Shown here: positions 1-8,878 of the stretch, piece after piece
How positions within the stretch are numbered: the first letter of the stretch is position 1
Layout of the letters: each line of letters starts with the position of its first letter
Virus record (IMG/VR): IMGVR_UViG_3300035670_000952
Coordinates: 1-30,313 of that record
DNA length: 30,313 nt
DNA from: a virus
Strand: one strand, 5' to 3'
Program-made: the position numbers and the translations under genes
Notes under the pieces: model-generated
Database searches by the model: none
Told to the model about the DNA's origin: nothing
Seen by the model: the letters and a program-made list of their open reading frames with translations, nothing else

Positions 1-45
1 TGATAAAAATAAAGAGGGCAGAGGCCAGATGCCCCTGCCCCCTCT
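1..45 (-). terminator. Intrinsic terminator after the major capsid gene
   Basis: Read on the minus strand, a G/C-rich stem (arms at 45-34 and 24-13, with a G-U pair and a small GG bulge) is followed by a T-rich run at 1-12. It lies 17 bases past the capsid stop codon, so it probably ends the head-gene transcript. Confidence 0.85.
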
Positions 46-61
46 AAAGGTGTTCTACAGA

Positions 62-1198
62 CTATGCATCTGCAGCTGCGTCAGCGAACGCAATAGCGTC
101 CTCTTCCTCCCACTGAATACCAAAACGTACGAATACGGTGTACTCAATGGTGTCCTTCTTTGGCTTGTACTCACGGTTAACAGTGATGTCTCGCTGGAAT
201 CCCCAAACACGGTTCTGTGGGAATGTCAGGTCAACATAACCTGCTGGGTAGTAAGGAACCTCTTGGACCTCAACACCTAGCACACGAGTAGTACGAGCAC
301 CACCAAATGTCTGGTCTGTACCAGATAGGTAACGCTCACGGCCTGCAGGAGTACCAGCAGCACCAGCGTGAGAGCCAAAGGCCTCAGCGATAGCGTCTGC
401 TAGGGTACCGTTGTTCTTGACAATACCCTGGAATGCATCTGTACCAGCATAGAACTTTAGGTTGTTCTTGATTGCACGGTACTTACGTGGCATTGCAAGG
501 ATGATCTGCTGCATAACCTCTGGAGTCCAGTTGTTGTCTGTAACAGTAACAACTGCCTCGTGGGCATCGCCATTGGTCTTTACACGGTTAGTGAAACCGT
601 TCAAAATACCAAGGAATGCATCGGATCCACCGTCACCATTAATGGCTAGGTCTTCGATGTCATTAGCAAATGCGTTTGTCATTAGACGTACTAGGTGGTC
701 CTCAAGGGCTGCACCCTCAATACCATCTTCTAGAGCCTCAGCTGAGACCTCCCAGTCAAGACGGATCTTCTTTGTAGTAAGCTCCACCTTGCTGAATGTC
801 GCACCTGTGTTGGTGTAGTCACCGTTAGCCTGTGCAGCTGCACGGATAACACGCTCTCCAACATTAACCTTCTCAAGTTCCATTGTGTTTGCACGCATAG
901 TAACACGGCGTCCATCTTGGGCGAGAACAGTAGCATCCCAAACGTAGTCAATAAACCTACGTGCCTGCTCAGGGCGGAGAATACCACTACCTGCATCACC
1001 AGAAGGGTTAACAGCGTTAGCACCTGTAGTTACACCAAATGCAGCTGTAGGAATGTTTCCGATGGAACCACCTGTTAGATAGTTGCCAGGGACATCTGCA
1101 CCAGCTGTAGAACCAGAAGCAAAGGCACCCTCACCGTTATACAAACCTGAGTCTACGCCTGCTGCGTCTGGATTATTCTTAATAATCTCTTCCGACAT
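62..1198 (-). CDS. Major capsid protein, HK97 fold
   Basis: This 378-residue protein is the likely shell subunit of the phage head. About 75 flexible, Gly/Ala-rich N-terminal residues precede the folded part. From about residue 100 comes the HK97 layout: strands leading to KKIRLDWEVSAEALEDG, a long spine-type helix (about 165-190) ending in DLAINGDG, then a mixed region and a beta-rich C-terminus with VWGFQRDITVNREYKP and an acidic end. Length is normal for the family. The start has a very strong ribosome binding site (GGAGGTGAC, 4 nt before ATG), as expected for the most abundant virion protein. It follows the protease-scaffold gene by 27 nt and is followed by a terminator, so it closes the head operon. 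The identification rests on fold features and gene order. Confidence 0.9.
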   Translation of the reverse strand: MSEEIIKNNPDAAGVDSGLYNGEGAFASGSTAGADVPGNYLTGGSIGNIPTAAFGVTTGANAVNPSGDAGSGILRPEQARRFIDYVWDATVLAQDGRRVTMRANTMELEKVNVGERVIRAAAQANGDYTNTGATFSKVELTTKKIRLDWEVSAEALEDGIEGAALEDHLVRLMTNAFANDIEDLAINGDGGSDAFLGILNGFTNRVKTNGDAHEAVVTVTDNNWTPEVMQQIILAMPRKYRAIKNNLKFYAGTDAFQGIVKNNGTLADAIAEAFGSHAGAAGTPAGRERYLSGTDQTFGGARTTRVLGVEVQEVPYYPAGYVDLTFPQNRVWGFQRDITVNREYKPKKDTIEYTVFVRFGIQWEEEDAIAFADAAADA

Positions 1199-1225
1199 TT
1201 TGTCACCTCCTAAGTGATCTTGTAT

Positions 1226-1816
1226 TTATCGAAATAAATCGGCAGTTTTGAGGAAACGACCGCCCCATAGGGATTTCTGAGTCATATCTGACTCATTTTC
1301 CTGTACGATCTCGCCTAGATCGCCAGATTTACGGAAAGCTGTATCTGCCTCAACAGAGTCCATACGCTTTCCAAGATTGTCAAAGTCCTTTTCTGCATCC
1401 TCAACCTTTGCAGAAACTAGATTAACGGACTTCTTTAGAGCAGAGATCTCTTCATTCAAAGACTTGATCACTGCTGATAGATCGCTAAAGGCTGATGCAA
1501 TTCCGTCTTTCAACTCTGTGATAGCGGTGTTTACATCATCTGCTTTTGATACCTCTTCAGATGTCTCAACAGCTGCATCAGAAGAATCAGCCTTCTCAGA
1601 CTTCATCTCATCCTCATCCATGTCATCAGACTTGTCCATCTCCTCTTCAGGATCTGAATCACCATTGGTGTCGTCTTCATCCATGTCATCTGTCTTAACA
1701 ACCTCAGCCTCGTCTGCCTTTACGACATCTTCAGCTGGGGCATCTGCCTCTGGAGCGACCTCTGTTGCTTCAACCGCATCGTCATTCTTAACGATATCTT
1801 CAGTTGTCTCATTCAT
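1226..1816 (-). CDS. Predicted nested scaffolding protein from an internal start in the protease gene
   Basis: Within the protease gene and in the same frame, AAAGGAGG (1832-1825) lies 8 nt before ATG 1816-1814, at Met254 of the long protein. This is one of the best ribosome binding sites in the window. It would give a 196-residue product made only of the acidic and coiled-coil region, the part without protease function. The layout matches the known lambda C/Nu3 arrangement, where the scaffold is translated from inside the protease gene. What is seen is the site and the domain boundary; separate synthesis is inference. Alternatively the AAGGAGG may only reflect the Lys-Glu-Val codons. Confidence 0.6.
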   Translation of the reverse strand: MNETTEDIVKNDDAVEATEVAPEADAPAEDVVKADEAEVVKTDDMDEDDTNGDSDPEEEMDKSDDMDEDEMKSEKADSSDAAVETSEEVSKADDVNTAITELKDGIASAFSDLSAVIKSLNEEISALKKSVNLVSAKVEDAEKDFDNLGKRMDSVEADTAFRKSGDLGEIVQENESDMTQKSLWGGRFLKTADLFR

Positions 1817-2575
1817 AGGACTAACCTCCTTTGTCATCTTAGAAAGATCAATGCCTTTAGCACTATCAACTAAGAACTTTATTAAATCTTCTTTTGAAGA
1901 GTCATCCTTTTCTACAAAACCAATGTTCTTCATATCTGAGCCGTCAACTGGACTTGTTGCTGATTCATCCTTGGACAAAATAACAATGTTATTCTTTGCA
2001 TCATAAAATACGTTTTCAAGCTCAATATCAACCAGGTCACCCTTTAGTGTATCTGCACCATCAACCTTCTCAACAGAAAGGATATTTGCAAACTGGTTAG
2101 CAGGAGTATCTACAAGGGATAGCTCAACTAGGTCATACTCTTTAATTACACGGATTGTCTTATCCATCTTAGCATCGTACCCGTCATCCCACTTGTTCAT
2201 TCTACCGCCAATAGAAAAGCCAGAAAGGGTGCCATCCAGAACCTTTTCCCAAGTGTCCTGAGCACCCTTTGAAACATATGCAGAAACGTAAACGCCAGAG
2301 TAGAACTTCTTGCTCTCTGGGTCAAAATACTTATCTTCTTTGAATGCTACCATCTTTCCAACCGCCTTTGGCTGGTGCATCTCACGAATGTTCCCACGGA
2401 ACTTAGAGAATGCCTTCATGCTAGCTTCAGCAGTAACGATGTCATCCTGACGGTCTACGTTGTCAAGAGTAGCAAAGCCAGAGACAATACGTCTCTCCTT
2501 ATCAACCTTACTGAATGGCATTGATAGACGGAGGTTGTCGCCGTCTCTATCGAAATGCATTTTTGAAATAGTCAT
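1226..2575 (-). CDS. Prohead maturation protease fused to a scaffold-like domain
   Basis: This 449-residue protein has two parts. Residues 1-170 resemble the HK97/XkdF-type prohead serine protease (peptidase S78 families): GFATLDNVDRQDDIV, His67 in REMHQP, the nucleophile Ser121 in LSGFSIGG, and the ELSLVDTPANQF motif at 151-162. Residues about 255-350 are extremely acidic (many D/E), and 350-415 is predicted coiled coil, as in scaffolding or delta domains; the last 20 residues are basic. The protease would cut scaffold and capsid during head maturation in the cytoplasm. The gene lies between portal and capsid. A TATAAT box ends 8 nt before the ATG and there is no Shine-Dalgarno, so translation is probably leaderless. 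A strong internal start at 1816 suggests the C-terminal part is also made alone. Confidence 0.85.
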   Translation of the reverse strand: MTISKMHFDRDGDNLRLSMPFSKVDKERRIVSGFATLDNVDRQDDIVTAEASMKAFSKFRGNIREMHQPKAVGKMVAFKEDKYFDPESKKFYSGVYVSAYVSKGAQDTWEKVLDGTLSGFSIGGRMNKWDDGYDAKMDKTIRVIKEYDLVELSLVDTPANQFANILSVEKVDGADTLKGDLVDIELENVFYDAKNNIVILSKDESATSPVDGSDMKNIGFVEKDDSSKEDLIKFLVDSAKGIDLSKMTKEVSPMNETTEDIVKNDDAVEATEVAPEADAPAEDVVKADEAEVVKTDDMDEDDTNGDSDPEEEMDKSDDMDEDEMKSEKADSSDAAVETSEEVSKADDVNTAITELKDGIASAFSDLSAVIKSLNEEISALKKSVNLVSAKVEDAEKDFDNLGKRMDSVEADTAFRKSGDLGEIVQENESDMTQKSLWGGRFLKTADLFR

Positions 2576-2583
2576 ACTACTAT

Positions 2584-2589
2584 ATTATA
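2584..2589 (-). promoter_or_regulatory. -10 box (TATAAT) of the protease gene, leaderless
   Basis: TATAAT ends 8 nt upstream of the ATG at 2575, in a 60-base AT-rich gap after the portal gene. No Shine-Dalgarno fits between box and start. It lacks the TG extension seen at most other units. Confidence 0.55.
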
Positions 2590-2635
2590 TACTCTTTTTT
2601 TTCAATTATTTCAAAATTATAACATTATTTTAAAA

Positions 2636-4261
2636 TTACTGAGAGGAGCGTCCCTCGCCTTGAGCATTTCTACCATTTACAGTAGCTGTGCTGTCAGACT
2701 GGTTGTTTGCTCTTTCTGCATCTCTTGCACGTGTCTGTGCAGTATTTGCTGATGCATCTGCTGCTTGCCTAGATGACATCTCAAAGAACTCATCGCCCTC
2801 TGGGTGCATAGGCAATCCAAGCTCAGCTCGTGCCTCGTTTGGAATCATGATCTTGTTACGAACATAACGCTCTAGAATCTGAGACTGTGCAATCTCATCT
2901 GTAAGGGTAAGCTCGTTAAACTTTAGCTCAATAGCATCAGTCTTTTCACGAATGATCTTATTCAACATCTTCTCAAGATTACGCTGTGCAGGTCTAGCAA
3001 CCTGCTCCTTAAATGTACGGTCTTGTGCCAAAGCAGCTGCAATTGCTGCAGAGTCAGCACCACCAATCTTTGATAGCGGAACCTGGTGAGCAATCAGAAT
3101 ATCTTCTCTGTTACGAACACGATACTCATTGAACGATGCCTCCTGTACCCCATTCTCAATAGGCTTCATGTCAAACTCAACCTTATTGGTATCTGAGTCT
3201 CCTGGAAGAGGAATGTAAAGAGTTCTGTGGTTCTGCCCCTTAAGGCTTGTCTGTAGGAATCTAAACATCTTATCTTCTGCATCAGCAGATAGCTTTGCAC
3301 CCTTTAGAGTAACAATGTATCTTGGAGTTGCCTTGTTAGCAAAGTAATCAATGTTGTACTGATTAGCCAACTGGTCTCCATGCAACGCAGACAGTGCAGA
3401 GATAATGTCAGGCACTCCGTAGTAAGTGTTTAGAGGGGAGTACTCTTTGTAGTGAATAATCTCATTTGGACGTGGATCTCCAGTAATTGGATTAGGATTC
3501 TTTGCACCAAAGTTACGGAAATAAACAACCTTCTGTCCAATGATCTGTACATACCCATCCTTTAGTCTACGAACACGAACAGTAGTAGCAGGAATATGAC
3601 CAATGTATCCAATTTCACCCTTAACAGTTCTTCCAACTTCCAAAAATCCGTTACCAGTAGACTGTACGTCAGTAAAGAACTTCATCATTGTGTGAGTGAA
3701 TGAATCATCATCGTTTAGATTTTCTAGCCAGTCACGAAGCTCAATCTTTAATCTTTCAATTCTTAGTCGTGCACGATCTCTCTGTGCATCTTCCATATCA
3801 CTCTCAAGCTTTAGCTGGGTTCTGTCAGTTACCTTAAAATCATAACCAAGACCAACAATATTTTCTACTTTAGCGTCAATTGCTGCGTGGTTAGCAAAAG
3901 ATGTATCGTAGTAGCTTGCCAGCTCATAAAGATTCCATGGAGGAGTAATTACATCAAAGAGTCCGTAGCCATTTCTGTATACTGTTCCTGGATTGATCTG
4001 CTTTGTACCAGTACCATCACGACCTGCACTACGTGCGGATGCAGATGCAAGATATGGCTCTGAGTTAGTGTTTACCCCATTTGGGACAGCATTCTCATAT
4101 AGTGCCTTGGATACTCTATCTGATCTACGCTTAAAGTTTTTATCTAGATTGGCAAGGCCCTTAAGTTCATCCCAAGTCTTATTGAATGGATCTTGCTTTT
4201 TAAAAGTTTCGTCTGCTGCTGGTGACTCATCAACAGATACACCAAGAATGTATTCGCTCAT
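2636..4261 (-). CDS. Portal protein
   Basis: This 541-residue protein is the likely dodecameric portal through which DNA enters the head. The core (about residues 95-490) matches the HK97/PBSX-type phage portal family: a Trp/Tyr-rich entry segment (TPPWNLYELASYYDTS), ENIVGLGYDF, STGNGFLEVGRTVKG, IGHIPATTVRVRR, EIIHYKEYSPLNTYYGVPDI, ALHGDQLANQYNIDYFANKATPRYIV, and the wing/stem part with VPLSKIGGADSAAI. The C-terminal 50 residues are polar and probably disordered. The ATG overlaps the stop of the upstream gene by one base (TAATG), with GGAG about 10 nt before it, so the two genes are co-translated. It lies directly upstream of the protease, a standard head-gene order. Confidence 0.88.
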   Translation of the reverse strand: MSEYILGVSVDESPAADETFKKQDPFNKTWDELKGLANLDKNFKRRSDRVSKALYENAVPNGVNTNSEPYLASASARSAGRDGTGTKQINPGTVYRNGYGLFDVITPPWNLYELASYYDTSFANHAAIDAKVENIVGLGYDFKVTDRTQLKLESDMEDAQRDRARLRIERLKIELRDWLENLNDDDSFTHTMMKFFTDVQSTGNGFLEVGRTVKGEIGYIGHIPATTVRVRRLKDGYVQIIGQKVVYFRNFGAKNPNPITGDPRPNEIIHYKEYSPLNTYYGVPDIISALSALHGDQLANQYNIDYFANKATPRYIVTLKGAKLSADAEDKMFRFLQTSLKGQNHRTLYIPLPGDSDTNKVEFDMKPIENGVQEASFNEYRVRNREDILIAHQVPLSKIGGADSAAIAAALAQDRTFKEQVARPAQRNLEKMLNKIIREKTDAIELKFNELTLTDEIAQSQILERYVRNKIMIPNEARAELGLPMHPEGDEFFEMSSRQAADASANTAQTRARDAERANNQSDSTATVNGRNAQGEGRSSQ

Positions 4262-4629
4262 TAACCTTCATCTCCGTATAGCTTAAGTGTTTGTTGTGCT
4301 GCATGGACTGCACCAAGATCATTTAGGTTTGGAATAAGTCCGTTCTTCATACGGTCTACCTGCTCAGAATATTCTTCGTCTGAGATTCTTCCCATACCTG
4401 CAAAGAAGTATGGCTCTCCATCAGGCTCTCCATGATATGCAGCAGCTTCACGCAATTTTTGCAATTGCTTCTCATCACCCTTACGGGATGGAATATTTAG
4501 AATGTTTCCTTGACCATCAGTGAACCACTTTCCGTTTGACTTTTTCCAAACGTATACACCCCAGTCATAGGCCTTATCAACCAATGTAACTTTAGATTTT
4601 CCAAAAGCGTCAATAAATTTCTCATTCAT
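4261..4629 (-). CDS. Conserved-looking phage protein of unknown function, next to portal
   Basis: The gene encodes 122 residues from the ATG at 4629. It is soluble and mixed-charge, with DWGVYVWKKSNGKWFTDGQGN near the N-terminus and a helical C-terminal half. I do not recognise the family. Its stop overlaps the portal start (TAATG), which suggests a head-related role or at least co-expression. The frame is open to a GTG at 4635, but TGGTATACT sits at 4645-4637, leaving 7 nt to the ATG at 4629 and no Shine-Dalgarno. I therefore chose 4629 as a leaderless start. Confidence 0.6.
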   Translation of the reverse strand: MNEKFIDAFGKSKVTLVDKAYDWGVYVWKKSNGKWFTDGQGNILNIPSRKGDEKQLQKLREAAAYHGEPDGEPYFFAGMGRISDEEYSEQVDRMKNGLIPNLNDLGAVHAAQQTLKLYGDEG

Positions 4630-4636
4630 GACCACT

Positions 4637-4645
4637 AGTATACCA
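4637..4645 (-). promoter_or_regulatory. Extended -10 promoter (TGGTATACT), leaderless
   Basis: TGG-TATACT on the minus strand ends 7 nt before the ATG at 4629. A second TATAAT-like box lies just upstream, overlapping the end of the LamG gene. It would drive the unknown gene and the portal. Confidence 0.6.
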
Positions 4646-4647
4646 CA

Positions 4648-7600
4648 TTATACTGGATTATATACGCTGACTGACGATGTGATACCAGAATAGACGCTGT
4701 ACTGATAATCTGCTAACGAAATTCCATCTCCATCATCAAAAATTACCTTATTTGTACCAATATATGCCTTATATATATCATCTGGACTTACACCATATGT
4801 ATTAACTGTTGACTTTACCAATACGTTATTCCAGAATGGTAGCTTTACTAGCACAGTACTCCAATAAGGATCTAGTGGATCAATATTTACAATATTAAAC
4901 CAGGAGAATAACTCTTGACGCTGAAGCTCCTGCAAGTTTGTTGACTGATAATAAGAAATGTTATTTACCAGGATTGGACCATTTATCCTAATACCTCCAA
5001 CATAGCTATCTAGGTCAAGAATGTTTTGAAACCTGATTCCAATCATATTCCACTCATGGACAGAGATAACTGGACTTGTAGTCTGGTTTCCATTAATGTA
5101 GAATATGGTTGACGTTAGCTCTTGGCCAGTTTTAGCATTAACAGCATAGATTCTTGCATGCTTTCCAGAACTATCGTTGTTCTCTAGATAAACCCTTATC
5201 AGGGAAGACTTTGACTCAATGTCCATAATTCTTTGTCTTCTAGAACCAAACGTATCTCCAGAATACCTCATAGCAAACTGCATAGCTACAACACGATAAG
5301 ACTCTGCTAGATTTTGATTCATGGGAATAGAGAATCCTCTATCAATACTTAGATCGTTTTGACCAATCTTCTCAATACCGCTGGATGATGTCAGGTACAA
5401 ATATGGGTGTGGCCTCTTAGTGATCCTATAAGGATTTTTTGTCTTGTAGTCATAGTACAAACCATAACGCTTGTATGGATAAATTGGCAGACCAAACCTT
5501 GTTCCAATTGGGTTAGATGTCTCTGGGTTATATGCCTGAGAGGCATACTCAAGCTTTTTAACACTAATTGGGCTTGACTTAATTCCATCAGAAACTACCT
5601 CTATGTGAGTAACAAGAGCTACTTCACTTAGGTCAACTCCTAGTGGCATATAAATAAGCATTCCATCTGTTATCTCATACCTAGTTGTGATCCAATTTGT
5701 TCCAGGAGTTATAACATTGTTTACGGGGGCAGGCTCAGTATTTACGAACCAAGCCTTTGGTTTGTTTGCACCATCAGATAAATACTGAAAGGTTATATAC
5801 GTCCTAACCTGCTCATTAGCTGTGTCAAAATAGTTACCAGACTCTATGTGGCGGTTTGGATAGTCAATATTAAACTGAATAAAGTCAAGGTCATAATATG
5901 AACCAGTGCTACTCTTAACATACTGAGAGAAATGTTTTAATGGAATGTAGTCTTCCCAATAAGAGCTAGTCATAACGTCAACGGTAAACATTCCAAAATA
6001 TTGCTTTGGCCTAAAGCTATAGCTTGCGACAAAAGTATCTGCAGTTAGCATTCCAAACGAATCAACATACCCACCATCAAATGTTTTAAACCAGAATGCT
6101 GGGTCAGTTCCAAAGTATGAGTCTCCTGCATTGGCAACAAACTCTGTACTAATAATTTCTGGATCCTGGAATAATCCAGAGATTTCATTAAAGCTACGAC
6201 TAGTACAGAAATTAACAGAATAAATTTTTGCATCTAATCCATACTCAAAGTTTTTATTTGATGCTACATAAAGGCTTAGCCTTGACTTGTTTCCAAAGAA
6301 TGCAGAAACATTTCTTCCAAAGTATGACTCAAGTGCATGGATGTCTATGCCAACAAAGGACTTCATGTTTGCAACCACGTCCTCTTGCTCATAAAGAAGC
6401 GTGTCCTCGCCATTGTAGTTTAGTACATACTTTACCTTATAATCTTCTAAAATTGCCTCAAAGTAGTTACCGTTTGCATTATCATTAATACTAAATAGTA
6501 TTTGCTTAGTTTCTGGTAACTCAGGCACTTCAAATATCATATAGAATGCTCTGGTGTCTTCCTTTAGAAGTCTTAGGTTTTTAAAATATAGGTACCCTGG
6601 GTTTTCAGAGAATGTTAGAAATAGATCATCTCCAGATTGTACCGTAGAGTTTGCTGCAAGCCACTCTTCTGAAGATCCAGACTCAAGAATTATCTCTGGC
6701 AAATTATATTTGGGAGTAGATAGAGTATAACCAGCCACGTCCAAGTTATCTGTTGCAGCCTGAAACCAGCGACCAGTGTCTGGATAAGAATAGTTATTTG
6801 TATAGTCTGCAAAGTTATAGTCTACATAAGCAGAGGTTCCACTAAAAGCACTATTAATATTTTCTGGAAGCTCTACTGCTTGACCATAAGCAAACCTTCT
6901 TTTTGCTACAAGAGATGGAACCAAATATGGATAGATGGCAACACAATCAATCTCAAGCAATGGCACATCATCATATGCATAAAAACCAAGCCAGTCCTGC
7001 TGGAATCCGTTTTCAGAAATCTTTGGATAGGATGTATCTTCAGCAATAGACATAGAAATAACTTCTTCGCTATTAATCAAAAGTGATGCGTTAGTCTCTG
7101 AAAGCTTTATGTGAATAAGCATTGGTCTGAACAGCTCTCCAGCATAATGAGACTCTACGGATGATCCAATCTTTAGCTTAATAAATGGCCCATCAATATA
7201 TAGCCCATCATCAGATGCCACTGGTCCAAAGATTCTCCTTGGTCCAACTGCTGAGCTGTCAATACGTAGCCACATTTCCAATGTATATTCATTGTATCTA
7301 CCAGAGTCATTAAGGAATCCATCTCCAGGAATGATCATTGATGGATAGCCTTCAAATGGCTTTAGTCTAGTAACATTTGATGCACCATATACCATTGGGA
7401 TACCAAAGTTTTGACATAGAAGACTGTATTCTTTTGTAAGATAGTATCCGTTATTGCCAGAGATCCCATACTCTTTAGCTGGAATTGATAGCTGATTTGT
7501 TCCAACACCATAAACATTATTTGCTGCACTTAGAGATGGGAACTGACCACTAGTTGAGAATGCAAAGTTTTCTGCCCACTGACCAACCCTTAATCCAGAG

Positions 7601-8199
7601 AAATATATGTCATATGTTTCTGGCAAAGTCTCTGCTGGTCTTGAAAGTGATGCCTCTGGCTGTTTAATTAAAACTTTAATGTATGGAAAGATTAGTTCTG
7701 CAGCATCTATTTCGCTAAGCAAAAAGGTATCTGAAAAGTAGGTCCATTGCTTACCGTCAGGGAATGAGTATGTTCTGATTCTTTCATATCCCTCTTGCGT
7801 CTGCGGATTGAATGCATAATATCCAATTGATAAAGACAAGACATCTGGAAAGTCGTTGTCAATATATGAGTGGATTCCAATAGTAAATGTTTCTTTTGAT
7901 GGGTCCATGCTGCTGACGTTGATTATCTCAGATGCTGCCACTGCATAAGACAAAAACGGCAACGTTAGTGGATCTGAGTATGGTGCTGAAACAAGATAAA
8001 CATCATCATCTATTGCTGGCTTATCTGGTGCAATAGATAGGGTTGGGCTAGACGCTGGAGTACTAGCAGACCATGTAGCTAAATCTGCATTTGTTTCAAG
8101 CACAAAAGAAATGTATTCAAGGTTATCATCTAATGCCCACAGGGAAATTGGATGCTCTGCAAAAACCTTTTCTGCATAGAGATTAGAGGGATTAGACAT
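4648..8199 (-). CDS. LamG/concanavalin-like giant minor tail protein
   Basis: At 1183 residues this is the largest gene of the window. It opens with NLYAEKVFAEHPISLWALD, a start I associate with LamG-type minor tail proteins of large actinophages. The protein is almost wholly beta-rich, with several jelly-roll-like stretches containing patterns such as YTLEMWLRIDSS, LLINSEEVIS, and near the C-terminus HEWNMIGIRFQNI followed by GGIRINGPILVNN, typical of LamG/ConA-like sandwiches. Such domains usually bind glycans, so a host-surface recognition role is likely but inferred. There is no signal peptide and no membrane segment. A TGCTAAAAT box ends 6 nt before the ATG, which implies a leaderless message. 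Confidence 0.7.
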   Translation of the reverse strand: MSNPSNLYAEKVFAEHPISLWALDDNLEYISFVLETNADLATWSASTPASSPTLSIAPDKPAIDDDVYLVSAPYSDPLTLPFLSYAVAASEIINVSSMDPSKETFTIGIHSYIDNDFPDVLSLSIGYYAFNPQTQEGYERIRTYSFPDGKQWTYFSDTFLLSEIDAAELIFPYIKVLIKQPEASLSRPAETLPETYDIYFSGLRVGQWAENFAFSTSGQFPSLSAANNVYGVGTNQLSIPAKEYGISGNNGYYLTKEYSLLCQNFGIPMVYGASNVTRLKPFEGYPSMIIPGDGFLNDSGRYNEYTLEMWLRIDSSAVGPRRIFGPVASDDGLYIDGPFIKLKIGSSVESHYAGELFRPMLIHIKLSETNASLLINSEEVISMSIAEDTSYPKISENGFQQDWLGFYAYDDVPLLEIDCVAIYPYLVPSLVAKRRFAYGQAVELPENINSAFSGTSAYVDYNFADYTNNYSYPDTGRWFQAATDNLDVAGYTLSTPKYNLPEIILESGSSEEWLAANSTVQSGDDLFLTFSENPGYLYFKNLRLLKEDTRAFYMIFEVPELPETKQILFSINDNANGNYFEAILEDYKVKYVLNYNGEDTLLYEQEDVVANMKSFVGIDIHALESYFGRNVSAFFGNKSRLSLYVASNKNFEYGLDAKIYSVNFCTSRSFNEISGLFQDPEIISTEFVANAGDSYFGTDPAFWFKTFDGGYVDSFGMLTADTFVASYSFRPKQYFGMFTVDVMTSSYWEDYIPLKHFSQYVKSSTGSYYDLDFIQFNIDYPNRHIESGNYFDTANEQVRTYITFQYLSDGANKPKAWFVNTEPAPVNNVITPGTNWITTRYEITDGMLIYMPLGVDLSEVALVTHIEVVSDGIKSSPISVKKLEYASQAYNPETSNPIGTRFGLPIYPYKRYGLYYDYKTKNPYRITKRPHPYLYLTSSSGIEKIGQNDLSIDRGFSIPMNQNLAESYRVVAMQFAMRYSGDTFGSRRQRIMDIESKSSLIRVYLENNDSSGKHARIYAVNAKTGQELTSTIFYINGNQTTSPVISVHEWNMIGIRFQNILDLDSYVGGIRINGPILVNNISYYQSTNLQELQRQELFSWFNIVNIDPLDPYWSTVLVKLPFWNNVLVKSTVNTYGVSPDDIYKAYIGTNKVIFDDGDGISLADYQYSVYSGITSSVSVYNPV

Positions 8200-8205
8200 G
8201 TAACT

Positions 8206-8214
8206 ATTTTAGCA
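8206..8214 (-). promoter_or_regulatory. Extended -10 promoter (TGCTAAAAT), leaderless
   Basis: The TAAAAT box ends 6 nt before the LamG ATG at 8199 and no Shine-Dalgarno is present. The TG extension is intact. Confidence 0.55.
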
Positions 8215-8226
8215 TAATAAAACTAA

Positions 8227-8505
8227 TTATTCTGCTGCTTCTGCTGGAGACCACTTGCCAATAGGACATTCTGCGTGTGGTAGCTGAGTCTTCATTTCCA
8301 TAAAGCAACCACATTTTCTGCACTGCTTACTTAGTTTAAACAAAAATTCGCAGCCGTTGCAAATCTCCATACGCTGTTTCTGAACATCTGATGAAACTCT
8401 GCCAATACTTGGATTAACCATGTCCCATGGTCTTGCTGGCTTATTCAGTGGCGGTATCTTGGGAAGGCTCTCCTTGTTGATTCTTATAGAATTGCCCTTC
8501 TTCAT
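8227..8505 (-). CDS. Small PWDxxNP Cys-cluster protein, copy 1
   Basis: This 92-residue protein has a PWDMVNP motif at 26-32, then Cys49-x2-Cys52, Cys62-x2-Cys65-x-Cys67 and Cys80, ending in CPIGKW. The pattern looks like a zinc ribbon or knuckle. Two paralogs occur in this window (20896-21141 and 27777-27986) with the same PWD motif, the same Cys spacing core (CGCF) and the same CPxxKW end. The function is unknown; I recall similar small proteins in large actinophage genomes. AGGAGA lies 5 nt before the ATG, and this start overlaps the end of the upstream gene by 65 nt in another frame, an unusually long overlap supported by the ribosome binding site. Confidence 0.75.
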   Translation of the reverse strand: MKKGNSIRINKESLPKIPPLNKPARPWDMVNPSIGRVSSDVQKQRMEICNGCEFLFKLSKQCRKCGCFMEMKTQLPHAECPIGKWSPAEAAE

Positions 8506-8878
8506 AGATGTCTCCTATCTCAACTTTAGACTCTGTTGGACTAAAAATAATAAATTCTGGTCTTGCCAATAAGATATCTGCTAGCTTCTCTTGGGCACGC
8601 AAAATTTCTATAACTTTTCCATCCAAAATTACAGCCAGGGAATATGCCTTTATCTGCTGTGGCTCAAAATTATTTCTTGGATCTCGCTTTGCCTCTTTTT
8701 CAGCATAATCTACCTGAAGCTTGTGGTATGCCTCAGCACCATTCTTTCCAAGAAGTAGCTTGTCAATAATAACCTTCTTAATTAAATCAAGAGTTGATAG
8801 CTCAATATATTTTCCACTTGCTTGTGGTTTGATATCTGCCTTCTTTGGCTTCTTAAGACCATCCCTATTTAAAAACAT
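8441..8878 (-). CDS. Unknown protein with a C-terminal 'DG-V-IL' small domain
   Basis: This is a 145-residue protein. Residues 1-70 are Lys-rich and helical. Residues 78-132 carry a compact motif: ILDGKVIEIL, then ARPEFI, then GDIYEEGQFY. The same order (I-D-x-x-V/L-x-x-I/M, a Pro near the middle, then V-x-x-G-x-x-Y) is seen in 9606-9839 and 21134-21373, so I read these as one family. The function is unknown; it could be a virion decoration or chaperone-type protein. It starts with a TAATG overlap on the stop of the DUF6065-like gene, and the PWDxxNP protein starts inside its 3' end. Confidence 0.65.
   Translation of the reverse strand: MFLNRDGLKKPKKADIKPQASGKYIELSTLDLIKKVIIDKLLLGKNGAEAYHKLQVDYAEKEAKRDPRNNFEPQQIKAYSLAVILDGKVIEILRAQEKLADILLARPEFIIFSPTESKVEIGDIYEEGQFYKNQQGEPSQDTATE

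Noticed and set aside
1377-2006. Plus-strand frame of 209 codons
   Set aside because: It is antisense to the acidic scaffold region; Asp/Glu-rich codons read backwards give Ser-rich open frames. No ribosome site.
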